Shown: positions 23,343 to 36,278, numbered from the stretch's first letter. The stretch: DNA of 64,000 nucleotides from Onchidella celtica (GCA_963931925.1 OZ007570.1:1306001-1370000), one strand, 5' to 3'. A program made the numbers and translations. The notes: generated by a model not told the origin, from the letters alone.

Positions 23343-24536
23343 TTGCTTGTGTATGTATGTGTTTGTGACAGAGAGAACACATAATTATAAATGTACATAC
23401 AAAGAGAAAGAGCGGGGGAGGGGGGCGATTACATGAGTTTGATGGTGGGATCGCAAAGCAAAAAAAATGTTAAACATCCCCGAAGTGTCCACAATCAACT
23501 CCCTGGCTCCCCTGACACAACTAACCAAACATTCCTTACTTAACGGATCTTTTCCCTGAATGATATTCTTTTCTGCTTACCCGCCATTTCTGTTTGTACT
23601 TTTCATGTGCCACTCATTAAATCTTCCCCCGGTTTAAACACGCAGAATGCAGAAAAGCCAACCACACAAACATGAAGTAAACACAGCATGTAGCCTAGTA
23701 CTTGTCTTCGCGTTATCGTTCTGTATTCAGATTGTAGCTCCTGCCAAGGATCTTCATGAAACACGTGTTTTCTTTTCTTGCAGTTTGGTCATTACTGTAA
23801 TGAAGTCGCGGCCGTCTTTTGGTATAAACTGTACACTTTGTCCAATCGTGATGGGGGCGCATGTTTGGGGGGGGGGGGGGGTGTGAAGTGGGACGTGGGC
23901 CAAAAAAGGGCGGGAAATACTGATCCAAATAAAATGAATGCAAGCGATTTTTTTGTTTTACTCTTTTCTATTTTTACAGGAAAAAAAAGGGGGGGGAGGG
24001 GGGGAGGCCTATGGTTTCACGCAGCCACAGATCGAGCCAGAAATTGCCAAAAAAGAAAGACGAGAACTTGAGGCAAACTTCTTGGCACCGGTACAATTAC
24101 GTTCATTTTTTTCTTCTTCTTCTTGTTTCACTCACTTTTTGGTTCAACCATGAAAGAAATCTGGCCATTCCACGCGAAAGTCCAAGTCAGGTAATATTGT
24201 AATATCTGTAATCTGACCTGGTTAGCCGCACGGACTGTGGAAAGAAAGCTACCAGGAGCTATAAATTCCGCAGTGCTATATCAGTGAACACATGTTCATT
24301 CATCACTGTAGTAACCATAGAATAAATATAACACAGAATTACAAATCGCCTCTTCGGTATGTTCCGCCAACGCTCGGTCCGCCATTTTAATTTGTCGTAT
24401 GCGACAGCTGTTTACATCATTCTGTGGTTTCCTCGGGACCTCATGGTCATTACGCACATTTTTTATCTTTCGACATGGAGGAAAGTAGCTCTAATTCTAC
24501 ATGATAGCAAGCTAGTTAGATGTCGCCATTCATTTA

Positions 24537-24730
24537 GCCATCCATCTATCCATCCATCCGCCGGTCCGTTTGGCCGTCCATACACCCATCCATTCATGCA
24601 TTCATTCATCCATCTATCATCCATTTACCAGTGTATCCATTCATTAATCTGTCTCCTTATTCATCATCCATCCATTCATTCATCCATCCATCCACTTATC
24701 CATCCATCCAATCATCCACCCACTCATCCA
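24537..24730. repeat. (ATCC)n degenerate microsatellite
   Basis: A long tract of CCAT/ATCC tetranucleotides with scattered substitutions. The plus-strand frame across it reads as His-Pro-Ser repeats and is not a gene. Confidence 0.9.
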
Positions 24731-25445
24731 ATTGCAGACTTGGGATCACACTGTAATCCTCACGAGAAATGCAACCCAAAATGAGGCAAGGCAGACCCTG
24801 CTCACTACCACAGATACATGTTGCGACACGTGTGTTCGTAACCGTGCCACAAGTTTCGCAAGTTATAAAATACTCGTGATCTTGATAGCCTATGGTGATG
24901 TGCCCACCTTTCGGAAGATTCGAACACTGGAAATTACTGACAAGCCTTAAATTATTTTTTATTTCAGTCTGAGCACGGAGAAGTCACGTGTTCAAATGAA
25001 TCAATTGTTCTTTATTAGGCTAATAAGATTGCAATTTTAAAAGCATTTGAGGCCGAAATGAGGGTACATCACCATAGACCTAGATTTTCCTAACTTAGGA
25101 AACTGATTACATTTAAAATAGATCTATGTCTAGATTTAGCATCTCTAGTAGACCCCTAGTCTTGATTTCCATTCAGCTGAAATCTTAAAAATGACACAAT
25201 ACACGATTAACAAGGGTACACGGTATGATGTTCATATTGATAGCCAACTTCGCACAATGCAACGCAACGCACAGTGGGCAGCGTCTATAGATACGAGGTA
25301 TCATACGACAAAACAAAATGGCGGGTCGAGAACCAGTTTTGTGACGTCACTCAATGGGGATTGTGCGTCTGCCTAATTATAAGTCTGTGGTAGTAACCAC
25401 AATGTTTAAACAGGAAATATAAAAACAACAACAACAAAAAAACAA

Positions 25446-26173
25446 CTCTTGGCTCAGGAAGACTACTGGAGACCTTCTGAAAAAAAAAAAACTCTTGGCT
25501 CAGTAAGACTACTGGAGACCTTCTGAAAAAACAACAACTCTTGGCTCAGTAAGACTACTGGAGACCTTCTGAAAAAACAACAACTCTTGGCTCAGTAAGA
25601 CTACTGGAGACCTTCTGAAAAAACAACAACTCTTGGCTCAGGAAGACTACTGGAGACCTTCTGAAAAAACAACAACTCTTGGCTCAGTAAGACTACTGGA
25701 GACCTTCTGAAAAAACAACAACTCTTGGCTCAGTAAGACTACTGGAGACCTTCTGAAAAAAAAAACAACTCTTGGCTCAGTAAGACTACTGGAGACCTTC
25801 TGAAAAAAAAACAACTCTTGGCTCAGTAAGACTACTGGAGACCTTCTGAAAAAAACAATTCTTGGCTCAGTAAGACTACTGGAGACCTTCTGAAAAAAAA
25901 ACAACTCTTGGCTCAGTAAGACTACTGGAGACCTTCTGAAAAAAAAACAACTCTTGGCTCAGTAAGACTACTGGAGACCTTCTGAAAAAAAAACAACTCT
26001 TGGCTCAGTAAGACTACTGGAGACCTTCTGAAAAAAAAACAACTCTTGGCTCAGTAAGACTACTGGAGACCTTCTGAAAAAAAAACAACTCTTGGCTCAG
26101 TAAGACTACTGGAGACCTTCTGAAAAAAAAACAACTCTTGGCTCAGTAAGACTACTGGAGACCTTCTGAAAAG
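25446..26173. repeat. 46-bp tandem array, 16 copies
   Basis: Sixteen head-to-tail copies of a roughly 46-base unit, each with CTCTTGGCTCAG, AAGACTACTGG and AGACCTTCTG followed by an A run of variable length and usually ACAAC. Copies are nearly identical: copies 1 and 5 have GGAAG where the others have GTAAG, copy 10 has a changed start, and the A run varies. No spacers of unique sequence are present, so it is a minisatellite and not a CRISPR array. Minus-strand frames across it are repeat artefacts. Confidence 0.95.
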
Positions 26174-26992
26174 AAAAGAAAAAAAACAACAACACAGGAA
26201 TTCTCTTCAAACAACAGAGCACGTTGCCTTTCATAAGCTGTTTCTTTTCACAAGAATATTCTTTGATTATCCCGCTACATGCAGTCACTTGATAGTAATG
26301 ATAGAGCTTTACTCTCAAGCTAGACGCACTTACATTTACTAACAAAACTGCTAGTTAATAATTTAAAATAACAAAAAATGTACCGACTTCATCCGTAAAC
26401 AATTTTGTTGACAACAAAAACCGTGATATGTCGCAAATCCCAAGCTCATAATCAGGCGAAGCACTAATGAAATAAATTATTATCCACACCCCCCCCCCCC
26501 AACCTTATGGCATTACCCCACCATCCTAGATGACGCAATGGCTAGATGTCACTTTTTACTACTGTGGTCACGAAGACTGGACCTATTAGACTCTGCAGCA
26601 CGACACTCTTTGTTCTTTAAATCCTGACAAATTCCAGAAACTTCGTGTTCAAAATATGTAACCAATAAAGAGAATATATGACGTTACAAGTTTTCTGTGT
26701 TGCGTGTTACATTCTTCGCTTTGCTTTGGCCTGTGGTAGAGTTCTGTGCAATGCACAAATACAGTAGCCTACATTATATAACAGACACTGATCTGCAACC
26801 AGGTGTACTTGCCCTGCCATCTCCAAGCAATCAAAAAATGTATCTTAAACTCCACACTTGCTTCATCCATCCAAACAAATCTCATTTTCTGGTTGTCTGT
26901 CCGCAAAGACACAGGAAGCTGGCAGATACCTACAGACAAATTAATGCATTTTTTTTTTTATGAGTATGTCCGGCCTCGCGAACCTACCAGTG
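26174..26992. other. unassigned DNA
   Basis: Nothing recognisable other than a C run at about 26490-26500. Confidence 0.4.
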
Positions 26993-27429
26993 CTAGACTG
27001 TATCTTACTATAACTGAGCTAGCGGGTGAACCTGTAAGCAGCTAAATCTTCGCGACTACGACATCAAAAATCATGAAACTTGGTCTACTGCATCAATTTT
27101 TGACGAAGAGTTACGTGGACACATCCATTTTCGACAAAAATCAGTCCTTACTATTATTCATATTAAAAAATTTTGAGCCGCATTTTCATCGGATGGAATC
27201 GGCAAATGTGACCGGAAACTGCGCCCTACGTCATTATTTACACATTTCCGCCCGAAAATCGTTTTATCACATCGGTGTATTCTACAAGGAATTGTGGTGT
27301 AACAAAAACATTTATTCGTCTTTGCCTCGGATCCCAGTGTATAATGCGACTTAGATCTACATGTAGATCTACAGCTGGGCTTGGTACAAGAAATATTTGC
27401 AAGATTTATCTTGCGCGGGTCAGCTAATA
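26993..27429 (-). repeat. dispersed element with ACTAGCTGACCCGCG-like head, copy 2
   Basis: On the minus strand this begins TATTAGCTGACCCGCGCAAG followed by ATAAATCTTGC and ends near TTATAGTAAGATAC, matching the layout of 14197-14656, with a shared internal GTTACACCACAATT block. The copies are well diverged. A 20-bp perfect palindrome (TAGATCTACATGTAGATCTA) lies inside, near 27353-27372. Confidence 0.5.
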
Positions 27430-29393
27430 CTATTAAACTTTGGTGTCGCTGGTGACATCCTGAGATACAAGAGTTTTTCCTGTATTGAGGGAAATAAAAT
27501 CAATGAACTAATCCGCCTGTTGCATCCAGTGAGCAGCGGGTGTTCTGGACTCTGCAAGATGACACTCCCCTGATGTAGCAACTCACACAGCAAGCTGCCC
27601 ATTCACTGCTTTGGTTGAGTTGACTCTTCCATTCTCTTAGACCCAGACAACAATTATATACGACAAGACTGACGCTAAAAAAGTTGACTTTGAAATCTCA
27701 TAATTATTACAAAACAAAGGCACAAACCAGCACTTTTGTCCAGAATAAATTATTTTGGTACACGTCTGATCCACTGGTTTTCAATTTGATTTCTTCTAAT
27801 GCCCTTTCCTTCTGCATAACCTTTCACGGTTTATACAATATTTTGGTAGCCTCCTAGATCTATAGCCTGTTTACATTTTGGTAACCCTTCTGTATTGATC
27901 CGATAGCTATCTTATGCACCGGTACATTCTGTCTTGTCATTTTCATTCTTTATTCTTCCAACCTCGCCGACGGCACTCCCAGTCCCACCAACTTTGGTCC
28001 TCAGGCGCCACACTGCCCGGGCAGCCGGCCCTGAATTTTCACTTTTCTTTGCCGCCCAAGCCCTCGGTGAACTAGAGAATCACTGTCTTTGATGATAAAA
28101 ATATCTATAATTATAGCGCTGCCTTCACGTGCCTCCAATTAAAAAAAAAACAACAACAGCAGAAAGGAAGAGTGGACAGTAGGGAAAACACAACAACAAT
28201 AAAATGGGTTTTCTATCGCGCGAGAGCAGTGGTGGTGACAAGTGAGTGACAATATTGAGCTCACCCATAGCTACACACTACTGAACAGAACCCACTACAG
28301 TTTGCAAAAAAGGGAATTAGTGAAGTGAGACACAAGAAGTTAGGCTTGCGTCAATGAAGGGCGGCGCGTTAAAAAGATACAGCGTGACTGTTTGAAGCTG
28401 GGAAAACAGCCAAGGAAATCGGAATGTTAAACGGTGATCGATGAGGACACAGGGAATGTCAAGGACTTGTCCCCATCAGTTGGCATGTACTGTAGGTTTG
28501 CACAAAAACAACAACAACAACACACACACACACACACACACAAACAAACCTATAAATTTAGGCTCAATGATCCAAAGAACGCAGAAAAAAAGTTTACACA
28601 AACTATAACGCATCCGACAAAAGACGCTGACCCATGCTTGCAGACATACATCATACATGTATATTATATATATAATCACAATCACTTATTAGGTCCGTGT
28701 CGTCTGTAGGCCATAATTCTGTGGCCGGAAAAAGCTGCCGACAGCTGGATCTAATCCGTAATTAACTGGCATGAACTGTGCCTTGTCCACAGGAAATGAG
28801 AGCTACGCGTAAAATAATTATTACGTGACCAGCTAATGGTACACAGCGCAATGCTGATCAACGCTATTCCTTCACTACACCGGGGGGGGGGGGGCGCGTG
28901 TTCATCAGCCTCGTCTTGGGCAGTTGAGCCTGAGTTGGAACTTAACACATCATGTATCTGTGTATTCCAAGACACAGCGTCTAACGTGAAAACCAGTTCT
29001 CTACTAAATTTCACCATTTTGTTTTTCTTCGTTTCAAAGTCCAATCACTGATCGTCAAAATCATTATTCGCATTAAAAACAGGTCCTTTACAAATCTAGA
29101 GAGATGACAAATAGATAAGTAACGAAAGAGACGTGTACATTAAATTCAACGTTTATTTGCAAGTTTTCTTTGGTGATGACCTCAGATCTGTACTTGTCTC
29201 CCTGGAGTTACAACATTATTATTTTTCCTTTTTCCGCCGACAGAAAGATATTTATTTATGACTCGCTATGAATTCATGTCACGTTTAAACCACAACACAG
29301 GATTAGACCGTAAAGGGATGTAATTTCACTGCAGGGCGGAAATGGAAGATTCACCGTACATTAGGCAGATTATTGTCATGTACCTGGCAGGTC
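27430..29393. other. unassigned DNA
   Basis: No gene or repeat family recognised. Small CA/CAA tracts lie at about 28505-28545 and a G run at about 28881-28893. Confidence 0.4.
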
Positions 29394-29519
29394 GGCCAAA
29401 ACGGCACACACTGTGACTGTTACCTGACTGCCACTGACTGTGCTACTGCTAATAACTGCTGTGCTGGAATATGTCCCAGTACACGGGGTGGACCCCTGAC
29501 ACGGACAATTCAACTACAG
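29394..29519 (+). other. possible cysteine-rich exon
   Basis: Flanked by an AG at 29392-29393 and a GT at 29520-29521 (CTACAG|GTGCGTG), this stretch can be read as 42 codons with six cysteines in about 22 residues (CDCYLT, TDC, NNCC, ICP). The acceptor has a weak pyrimidine tract and there is no neighbouring exon to pair with. It may be a chance frame; no family is recognised. Confidence 0.2.
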
Positions 29520-29600
29520 GTGCGTGTGTGAGTGCAGTATGCGTTATCGAAGAAAAAAATAAATAACGGCTCAAGAACACAACGCAGGAGCGTCCGTGGG

Positions 29601-29670
29601 CAGGGGGTCGCAGGGGTGGGCAGGGGGTCGCAGGGGTGGGCAGGGGTGGGCAGGGGGTCGCAAGGGTGGG
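29601..29670. repeat. G-rich 20-bp minisatellite
   Basis: About three and a half copies of a G-rich 20-base unit (CAGGGGGTCGCAGGGGTGGG). Runs of three to five G at short spacing on the plus strand could form G-quadruplexes. Confidence 0.85.
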
Positions 29671-29735
29671 GTGTTCTTGCGTTGCCTTTTTTTTTCTTCT
29701 TTTATTTTTTCCTCATTTTCCCGATGACCGAACGT

Positions 29736-29807
29736 GTGACTATTTCTGTGACTATTTCTGTGACTATTTCCGTGACTATTTCTGTGACTATTTCTGTGAC
29801 TATTTCT
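29736..29807. repeat. 12-bp tandem repeat, 6 copies
   Basis: Six exact-length copies of GTGACTATTTCT, one with a T-to-C change. Because the unit is 12 bases, the plus-strand frame reads as a tetrapeptide repeat, but there is no other sign of a gene. Confidence 0.95.
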
Positions 29808-31704
29808 GATGACATGAAAGACAGCCAGAATTTAACAGTTCCGGTACAGGAGACGTGATCATGCACAATGAAGGACAAGAAAAGTGTGTGAGCTGAATGT
29901 CACAGACTCACACGCTGGTTAATTCTGACATCAATGCGTCGTAATAATATAGTCATGTACATAATTATGTAGAATATGACATAGCAGTTACTGGCGTGAT
30001 GGTTCATTATCAATTCTATCATGCGCACCCCTGGAGCTCTACTTAAGTATTCTTCTTTCCGCCCAACAGTCCGGCAGTCTGTTTGTCAATTCATCCATGC
30101 ACCGTTCTATCCATCCACCCACATACCGCGGCACTTGTAGAATCAAACTCCCTGCAGCTGACTACCCCAGTGCTGCTTTGCTATGCAAAAACACAGTAAA
30201 TGCCAATCTGGGTCAAATGAACATCATCTCACCGAATGAAATAATATCCCTTATCCTTCTATCTGGGTTATAACTTCGACGAACGATTTACTACTTTCTT
30301 TTGGCCACCACAAAATGGAAAATGAACTAAAGAACAACGCAAGGAGCGGTGAAAATTGTTTTGTTTTTTTTTGCCAGTAAAATTTGCTTGCTGGCGTGTA
30401 CGGTCTTTTTCTGTGAGATCACAACAATGTGTCCTTGCCCAGGTGAGAACATGACAGTCGGACTGTAGACGAGTAGGTACACACGTCACCTCTGTGTGGG
30501 GAAGCTGGGCTGAGCTACAGCGCTTCTCAACCAATGTGCCGCAAACTGTTAACATAGTTCACTCAGCGAAACGTTCGATTTCCATTCCGCGATATCTGAT
30601 AGGATTATTCAAATGGCATTTCCGATACAGCACAAAAAATTCAACGGCTAAATATTTATTTAGGCAATGTTTTTACAATCATTGGTGGTGAAGATGATTG
30701 TTTCACACCTTCCTCCTGAACGCACATTGATCACCATAAATTTACAACCACATGACGTATCCCACAACGTTTGGTAACCGATAAAACCAACAGTTTAACT
30801 GTAAGAACTACCCACAATCAATAGCAACACATTTGTGTTCTTTATGAAGTTTCTGTTCCTAAATTTTAATTTCGACGGACGATTTCTTAATCTTTGATTT
30901 CATTTCCGCCCTACTTGTCACTGACGTCATTCTGTGCGTGTGAAAACTATGAACGCTGCCTGCTGGTAGGCTGCTCTGTAAAAAGAACACACTTCCAGGA
31001 ATTCTATGAAAGAAAACATATCCAAAAACACCGTCTAATACTACAGAAATAATTTCCTACATGTAGTCTCTACTTCTTTGAGACTCAAAAAGAAAAAAAG
31101 GTAATTCCATGATCCCTTTAACCTTTCACTTCTCCTGGCTTTTAACGGTTAATGAACGGATTCTTAATCACCTTGTACCACTGCCACTTCCATGTCGGTA
31201 AAGTGAAAAGCTGTGTACATGTACATGTACATGAATACGTAAGAGCCCTGTCACTGAGGAAAGCGCGCCGAAATCCGTTGGGCCTCTTTCCGTTGAATAT
31301 GACATGGGGGTATGCCAGGACCAACATCAACAACTGAAATAACTGAGCGATACTGATGCTCCGACTGCTTCGCCAGTTTGCACTTTTCCCCCTCAGAAAG
31401 TGTTCACGCTAGGATTGCGGTTAGACATAGCCACTTAGCAACCATAAACTTTTCTTTTCCGAAACGGCCAGATCTTTTAGAGGGAAACAATTTTGAGTGC
31501 TTTTTTGCCCATTGACCACAACAAGTACATTGTACTGCAAAATCTTAAAGGGCCCTTTCTTTCTTCGGCAAAGATGTTTTGCTGCCATACGCTTAATGAA
31601 TTGTCTGAATCTCATGTTGCTTGAGAAATAGTTTACTTTCACTATAAATTAATTAAGTTCATTGATAAGCAAAAATCATTCTTCAGATGAAACTGGGCAA
31701 AGGT
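29808..31704. other. unassigned DNA
   Basis: No exon, RNA or transposon signature recognised. A short ACATGT repeat lies at about 31213-31232. Confidence 0.4.
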
Positions 31705-31754
31705 CAAAGATCTTAAAATAGTATTAACCGGTTAATACTATTTTAAGATCTTTG
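31705..31754. repeat. 50-bp perfect palindrome between direct repeats
   Basis: A perfect palindrome with 23-base arms (left arm starts CAAAGATCTTAAAATAG) around a CCGG centre. It is flanked on both sides by the direct repeat GGCAAAGGTCAA, overlapping the palindrome edges. This is the pattern left by insertion of a short foldback sequence with duplication of about 11 bases of target. Confidence 0.9.
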
Positions 31755-34700
31755 GCAAAGGTCAACATTAAAGTAACAACAGAAAAACCTCGACTGCCTG
31801 TGTTTGCGTGTCTTTGCCTCCTTCTGGTCTGCTGATGTTCTGTGGTCTTCGGAAAAGTACAAAAGAGCGCACGCAGTCAGCGCGCATAACCCACAAGCGA
31901 TGCCAAAACCCGAATGGAAGAATGTGAGAATGACAGACCGGACTAAGGGTGCGTGGGAGGGATGGAACTGAATACGGAAAGAATAAATCAGCAGGCACTG
32001 TTTTACAGCACTCACGCAAGATTCAGCAAACACACAAATTTTTTTTTCGTGTCATTTCCTTCCATCCATGATTTTCAGATGTCAGCAACTCTGAATCTCA
32101 GAATAATAATAATAAAGAATTATTCCCGTTTATATCACATAAACAGAATAGCCCAACATATGCCAGGTCTTAGAAAATTATACTTTCCTTGGCACCCTGA
32201 TTTGTATTATTTTGTGCACCATGGCAACGCAATACTGTACCGGAGTGCGTCGTGCAAGTACTCAAAGGTGACGTCAGAGGCCATTTATAGAATCGGACTC
32301 TTAAAAAGTTATGAAGAAAATACACCGCCACACAATGTCTTGATTTCTGCCCGATCACTTTTAGAACAAGTTATCCTAAAGACAACAAAAAAAAACATCC
32401 GTAAAATCTCTAGTTTTTCCCTAAAGTGAGACCACTGTCTCTGAACTACCAAATAATAATGCATTGGTTCGTCACACAAAATTGTGATGTTGAATGTGAC
32501 GCTTTGCACCGCAATCCCCGCCTCCAATTTTTTTGCTCTGCAGTTAAGCGTGCACACTAGCAAAGATTTGTTTGGGAGCATGGCACTGGACATGCGCACT
32601 CTCGGGAGAATGAAACATGGTCTTGGCTTTTTCCGACGAAAAACGAAATAAAGTTCAAACTTTCGTGGAAGCACAAATTCATTCTGCTATGTCAAGAGAA
32701 ATTACATGCAGTAGATAATTATGTGGACAGAGCTTCAGAGGTTTCATTATCTTTCGAATATAGCACAATGGGGAGGTGGGGATGGCAGACTGAAAGAATG
32801 GAAGGGCAGGGTGAAAGAAAACAAAGTAAGAGAGCGTGTAAGAGGGTGGGGTGGAGGAAGAGATGATAAATACTCCAGAAGCGTGACAAACACAAATCTA
32901 TACACGAACCAAAACAAAGTGGAAACAATAAGCACAGCGCCACGGGAAGACAGTTTAATACTGCACTGTACCACAACTTCTGTTTCACGTCAAAAGTCAG
33001 TCCGGTATGGCTGAGTCGTGACATTTGCAATTTTTTCCCCTTCAAAGTCCCTTTTAAAAACTTTCTGAAACTGATCACATTTATTTACTAAAGCAACCTA
33101 ACACTGAAAGAAAAGTGATCATGAATCAATAACGCCAGGACAAGGTCACTGTAAACAAGTACAGGCCAACGGTTCATGGACACACACGGATTAAGTGACC
33201 CGGTTTATTCGAATCTCCCCGATATGTCGTATGCCATATGCGTCCCACAGATTGAACTGCAGTCAAGACAGGCTGGAAGGGGCCATCCATAGAGAACCTA
33301 TGCACGATTTTGGCGACCTCCCCCCCCCCCCCCAGCTTTCCCTTTATGTATGCTTGGCTTCAACCTCGCTCCTCTTGCACGAGCGTGTGGCCATTAAAAT
33401 GTTGACTGTCCACGACATTGCCTTGATAGTCTGAGACTTTCTATCGCGTTCTGCACGAACTAGGTCACTGTCTCATAAGAAACTTGCCTTGAGTTGATTT
33501 TTATACAATGTTTATTGCTATAAATTGTTCTGTTGAAAAAAATAGTATAAATAAATCTGACACTTTTTAATTCATTACACAGTAACTGAAAATCGTATCC
33601 CCCACACTTCACAGACCCCCACCCCTCCCCGATGTGAGCTTTTCATACGTTGGAAGAGCCCCCTACACCCCCCCCCCCACCAATTCCCTGCTTACGTACT
33701 CAACAGGTGGCCCCGAAGTCCGAGGGCTGAGCTGGGAACTGACAAGTGAAACACTCGTAGCACGTGCACCACTCGGTTCGTGAAATCCCGGACGTCAAGT
33801 TCTTGGTGCTGGTACAGCTGCATCAAGATATCAGGGGAAACATCATACATACAATTGGCTGCCTGAAGCGTGATGCAAAGTATGCTACTGGCTGATATTT
33901 TATTTGAGTACTTACGAAGCTGTGGAACTGGAAGTATCGATTGGCTTATGACTTACAGCCAAAATAATAATAATACAATTTTTAATGTAAATAAAAAAAT
34001 TATATTTTCACACAATCAAGTGCGTGTTTTCGGTGATTTTAGTTTAAAAATAAAAAGAAACCTACAAGAATAAATGTTAGTTCCTTAAATATAGTTTATC
34101 TCTTTTATTATGAAGTGTATATCCGTACAACATGTTGTGTGGATATGGACAGTCAATATCCGTACAACATGTTTACCAAAAAGCGCGACTGGTGAAGGTT
34201 TGCTGAAACAAAACTTGGTATGGTGTTCACGAATTTAAAGTGACAACACATGGAATAGTCAGGTGGGCCTGGGGGCGTGAGGGTCTAGTCAGTTTGTATC
34301 AATGGGCGGTAGTCAGATTGACTAATCAGGCAAAAAGGGGTTGGGGTAGTCATTGGTGATCCACGTACACTCAAGTACATGTATAACAGAGCAGATCACG
34401 CAATCTCCGAGCAGAAGTCGGATTTTTTTGCTACTAAACCGATTCATATTTTTAAAAACTATGCAAATTAACAAGGCCAGTAATATAGTATTCCGGTGTG
34501 TGTTCTACGTCATCGAATTGTGTGCGTTGTACGGATATGCGCTTCCCTTTTATTATGCCTGTTTGCACATTCGGTCCTGATCTGAGCTTCATATTTCTGG
34601 GAATGCCCATTTACAACGATTTTTTTTCCCTTCATCTCGGACCAAAAAAAAAAAAAACAAGTTCTATTAATAATTATCAGATTTTGTCAAAATGATGACA

Positions 34701-35644
34701 ACTTTTTTTTTAGCTAAGTTTTCGTTTTTCTGAATTTTCTGGTCAATTTATACAGCACTGACCACAAAGTTTGTGACATTCGGAGTGATACCGCGCTTGT
34801 GTTACATAATTATAAAGTACAGTAATTTTCTCATGATTCTAAAGCGATCAAGACTGGAACATGTGGCTGAAAAGAGGATTGAACAGACAGACAAGTGTGA
34901 AGTAACAGCTTTCGAAAAAAATGCATTGTTTATGTACATTGTTTTCGTTATATCATAAGAGATCGGAGTATGTAAATGTTCCCATAATTACTCCTTTGTC
35001 GAGAAACGCAATGCGATAATTTCATTGTTGCCATCCTCAAAATACACAAATAGAGTAAATAGGCTATAGTTCCTTTCAAAATGTTCGGCATTTCAAGATA
35101 TCAATATAAATAAACCTGCGACAAATTATGTAAATGCTGCCATATCATGGCTGTAACTGTTCTGTTTCCAGCTGATTATCCGCGTCCACTTATCTATAGA
35201 TACGACATGTCTGTACAGCCATTCATTGGAGGCCTGTTTGCAAGATCCCAGCACAGCCTCTTTTGAGCGTCAAGTCTCCTTATGGTATCTGGCCCAAGCA
35301 CACAACGATGTAACTAATTCAAAGACTCTTTAACCCTGTTGTTCGCGGGCGTCATGACGTGAGAAGAGCTATAAAACTGCCTGTAAACCGAGATACGCTG
35401 CCAGAATGGCTGAATAATCTTCAGGGAATATGTTGGCACACAACCGTGGGGTTCAGCGGTCAATGGGACTGGAGCATGTCCCACCCCCCAGACCCACCCG
35501 GTGCCTAAAATATGGGGTTCGAAAAATGTTACGGCTGCCAAAAAGTTGAGAACCTTTCATATCCAGGATGACCCTAATCACACAATACACACGCACCCCC
35601 CCCCCTTTCCCAAATCCCCCCCCCCCCCAAATAAAAACGCCGAC
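31755..35644. other. unassigned DNA
   Basis: About 3.9 kb with no convincing gene. C runs occur at about 33320-33334 and 33670-33679. The 18-base string ATATCCGTACAACATGTT occurs twice, at about 34119-34136 and 34157-34174. Confidence 0.4.
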
Positions 35645-35755
35645 CGGTGTTGCACTGTGGCGACGATGTGCCTGCTCCAGTTGTAACTGGGTGCAGTGAG
35701 ACAAAGAAGGCAAATTTCCCAAATGGGATTAAAGTTGAATATACAAATACACGAC
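35645..35755 (-). repeat. dispersed repeat with CCCATTTGGGAAATTTGCC, copy 1
   Basis: Read on the minus strand, TTTAATCCCATTTGGGAAAT, then CCAGTTACAACTGGAGCAGG and CGTCGCCACAGTGCA occur in order. The same order occurs on the plus strand at 60056-60166. Both copies run into a G-rich tract. Small palindromes (CCAGTTAYAACTGG) suggest a structured non-autonomous element. Confidence 0.65.
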
Positions 35756-36044
35756 TGCCAGAACACGTAGTGACACTGCTAAAAAAAAAAAAAAACCACT
35801 ACAAAACTGTATGATGGACTGGCTGGTCGTCCTTGGAACAGCCTTGTGAACGACCGTGACAAAAATACGAGCGGGGTCTCGAATTTCAGACACTGCGTGT
35901 GTTTTGACAGGCTGATAACCAGGTCGTTAACCTTCGTCTCTTTCCGTAAGACCTGGCACCTATACTGACTGCATGACAACTGTACCGACCACCAAGCTTG
36001 GCCTAACTCCGCTACAACTGTGTTCGAGAATTCTGTTGTTACTT

Positions 36045-36278
36045 GTACGTACGTACCCCAAGCGTTTTGCGCTAGGATAATCTGATCGAATCCCTAACCC
36101 TGCCCCCTACCCTTTCAACCAAAATAAAATACAGGAAGAAAACAAACTAAAAATCTGAAAGAATAATTAATTCTTTGTTGTTAGGAGCATTTCGGGGGGG
36201 GGGGGGGGGGGGTTCTAGCTCTGGAGTCACAGAAGGCCTCAAAATACGTTCCCCTAGCGCAAAAAAAAAAAAAAACTC
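36045..36278 (+). mobile_element. TIR (MITE-like) element with GTACGTACG ends, copy 2
   Basis: Starts GTACGTACGTACCCCAAGCG and carries the same interior as 9931-10211 (CCCTACCCTTTCAACCAAAA, ATCTGAAAGAATAATTAATT, CTGGAGTCACA). It is shorter, has an 18-base G run inside, and its right inverted end decays into an A run. Confidence 0.65.

Larger units (their letters stand above)
19899..25445. other. unassigned DNA with microsatellites
   Basis: About 5.5 kb with no convincing exon or transposon protein. I see a GAAA-rich patch near 21005-21060, a C run at about 21833-21848, a G-rich tract at 23233-23270, a (CT)n at 23322-23342, G runs near 23868-23881 and 23988-24006, and an ATCC tract at 24537-24730. 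Short open frames lack domain features. Confidence 0.4.

Noticed and set aside
24359..24784. 141-residue open frame with His-Pro-Ser repeats
   Set aside because: The C-terminal half is the translated ATCC microsatellite.
25647..25904. Minus-strand repeat protein of about 85 residues
   Set aside because: It is only the translation of the 46-bp array, with frame shifts between copies.
25446..26173. CRISPR-like regular repeat spacing
   Set aside because: The units are contiguous with no unique spacers, and the genome context is eukaryotic; it is a minisatellite.
29532..29858. 108-residue frame with a repeated tetrapeptide
   Set aside because: It follows from the 12-bp tandem repeat and the G-rich minisatellite; no other coding sign.
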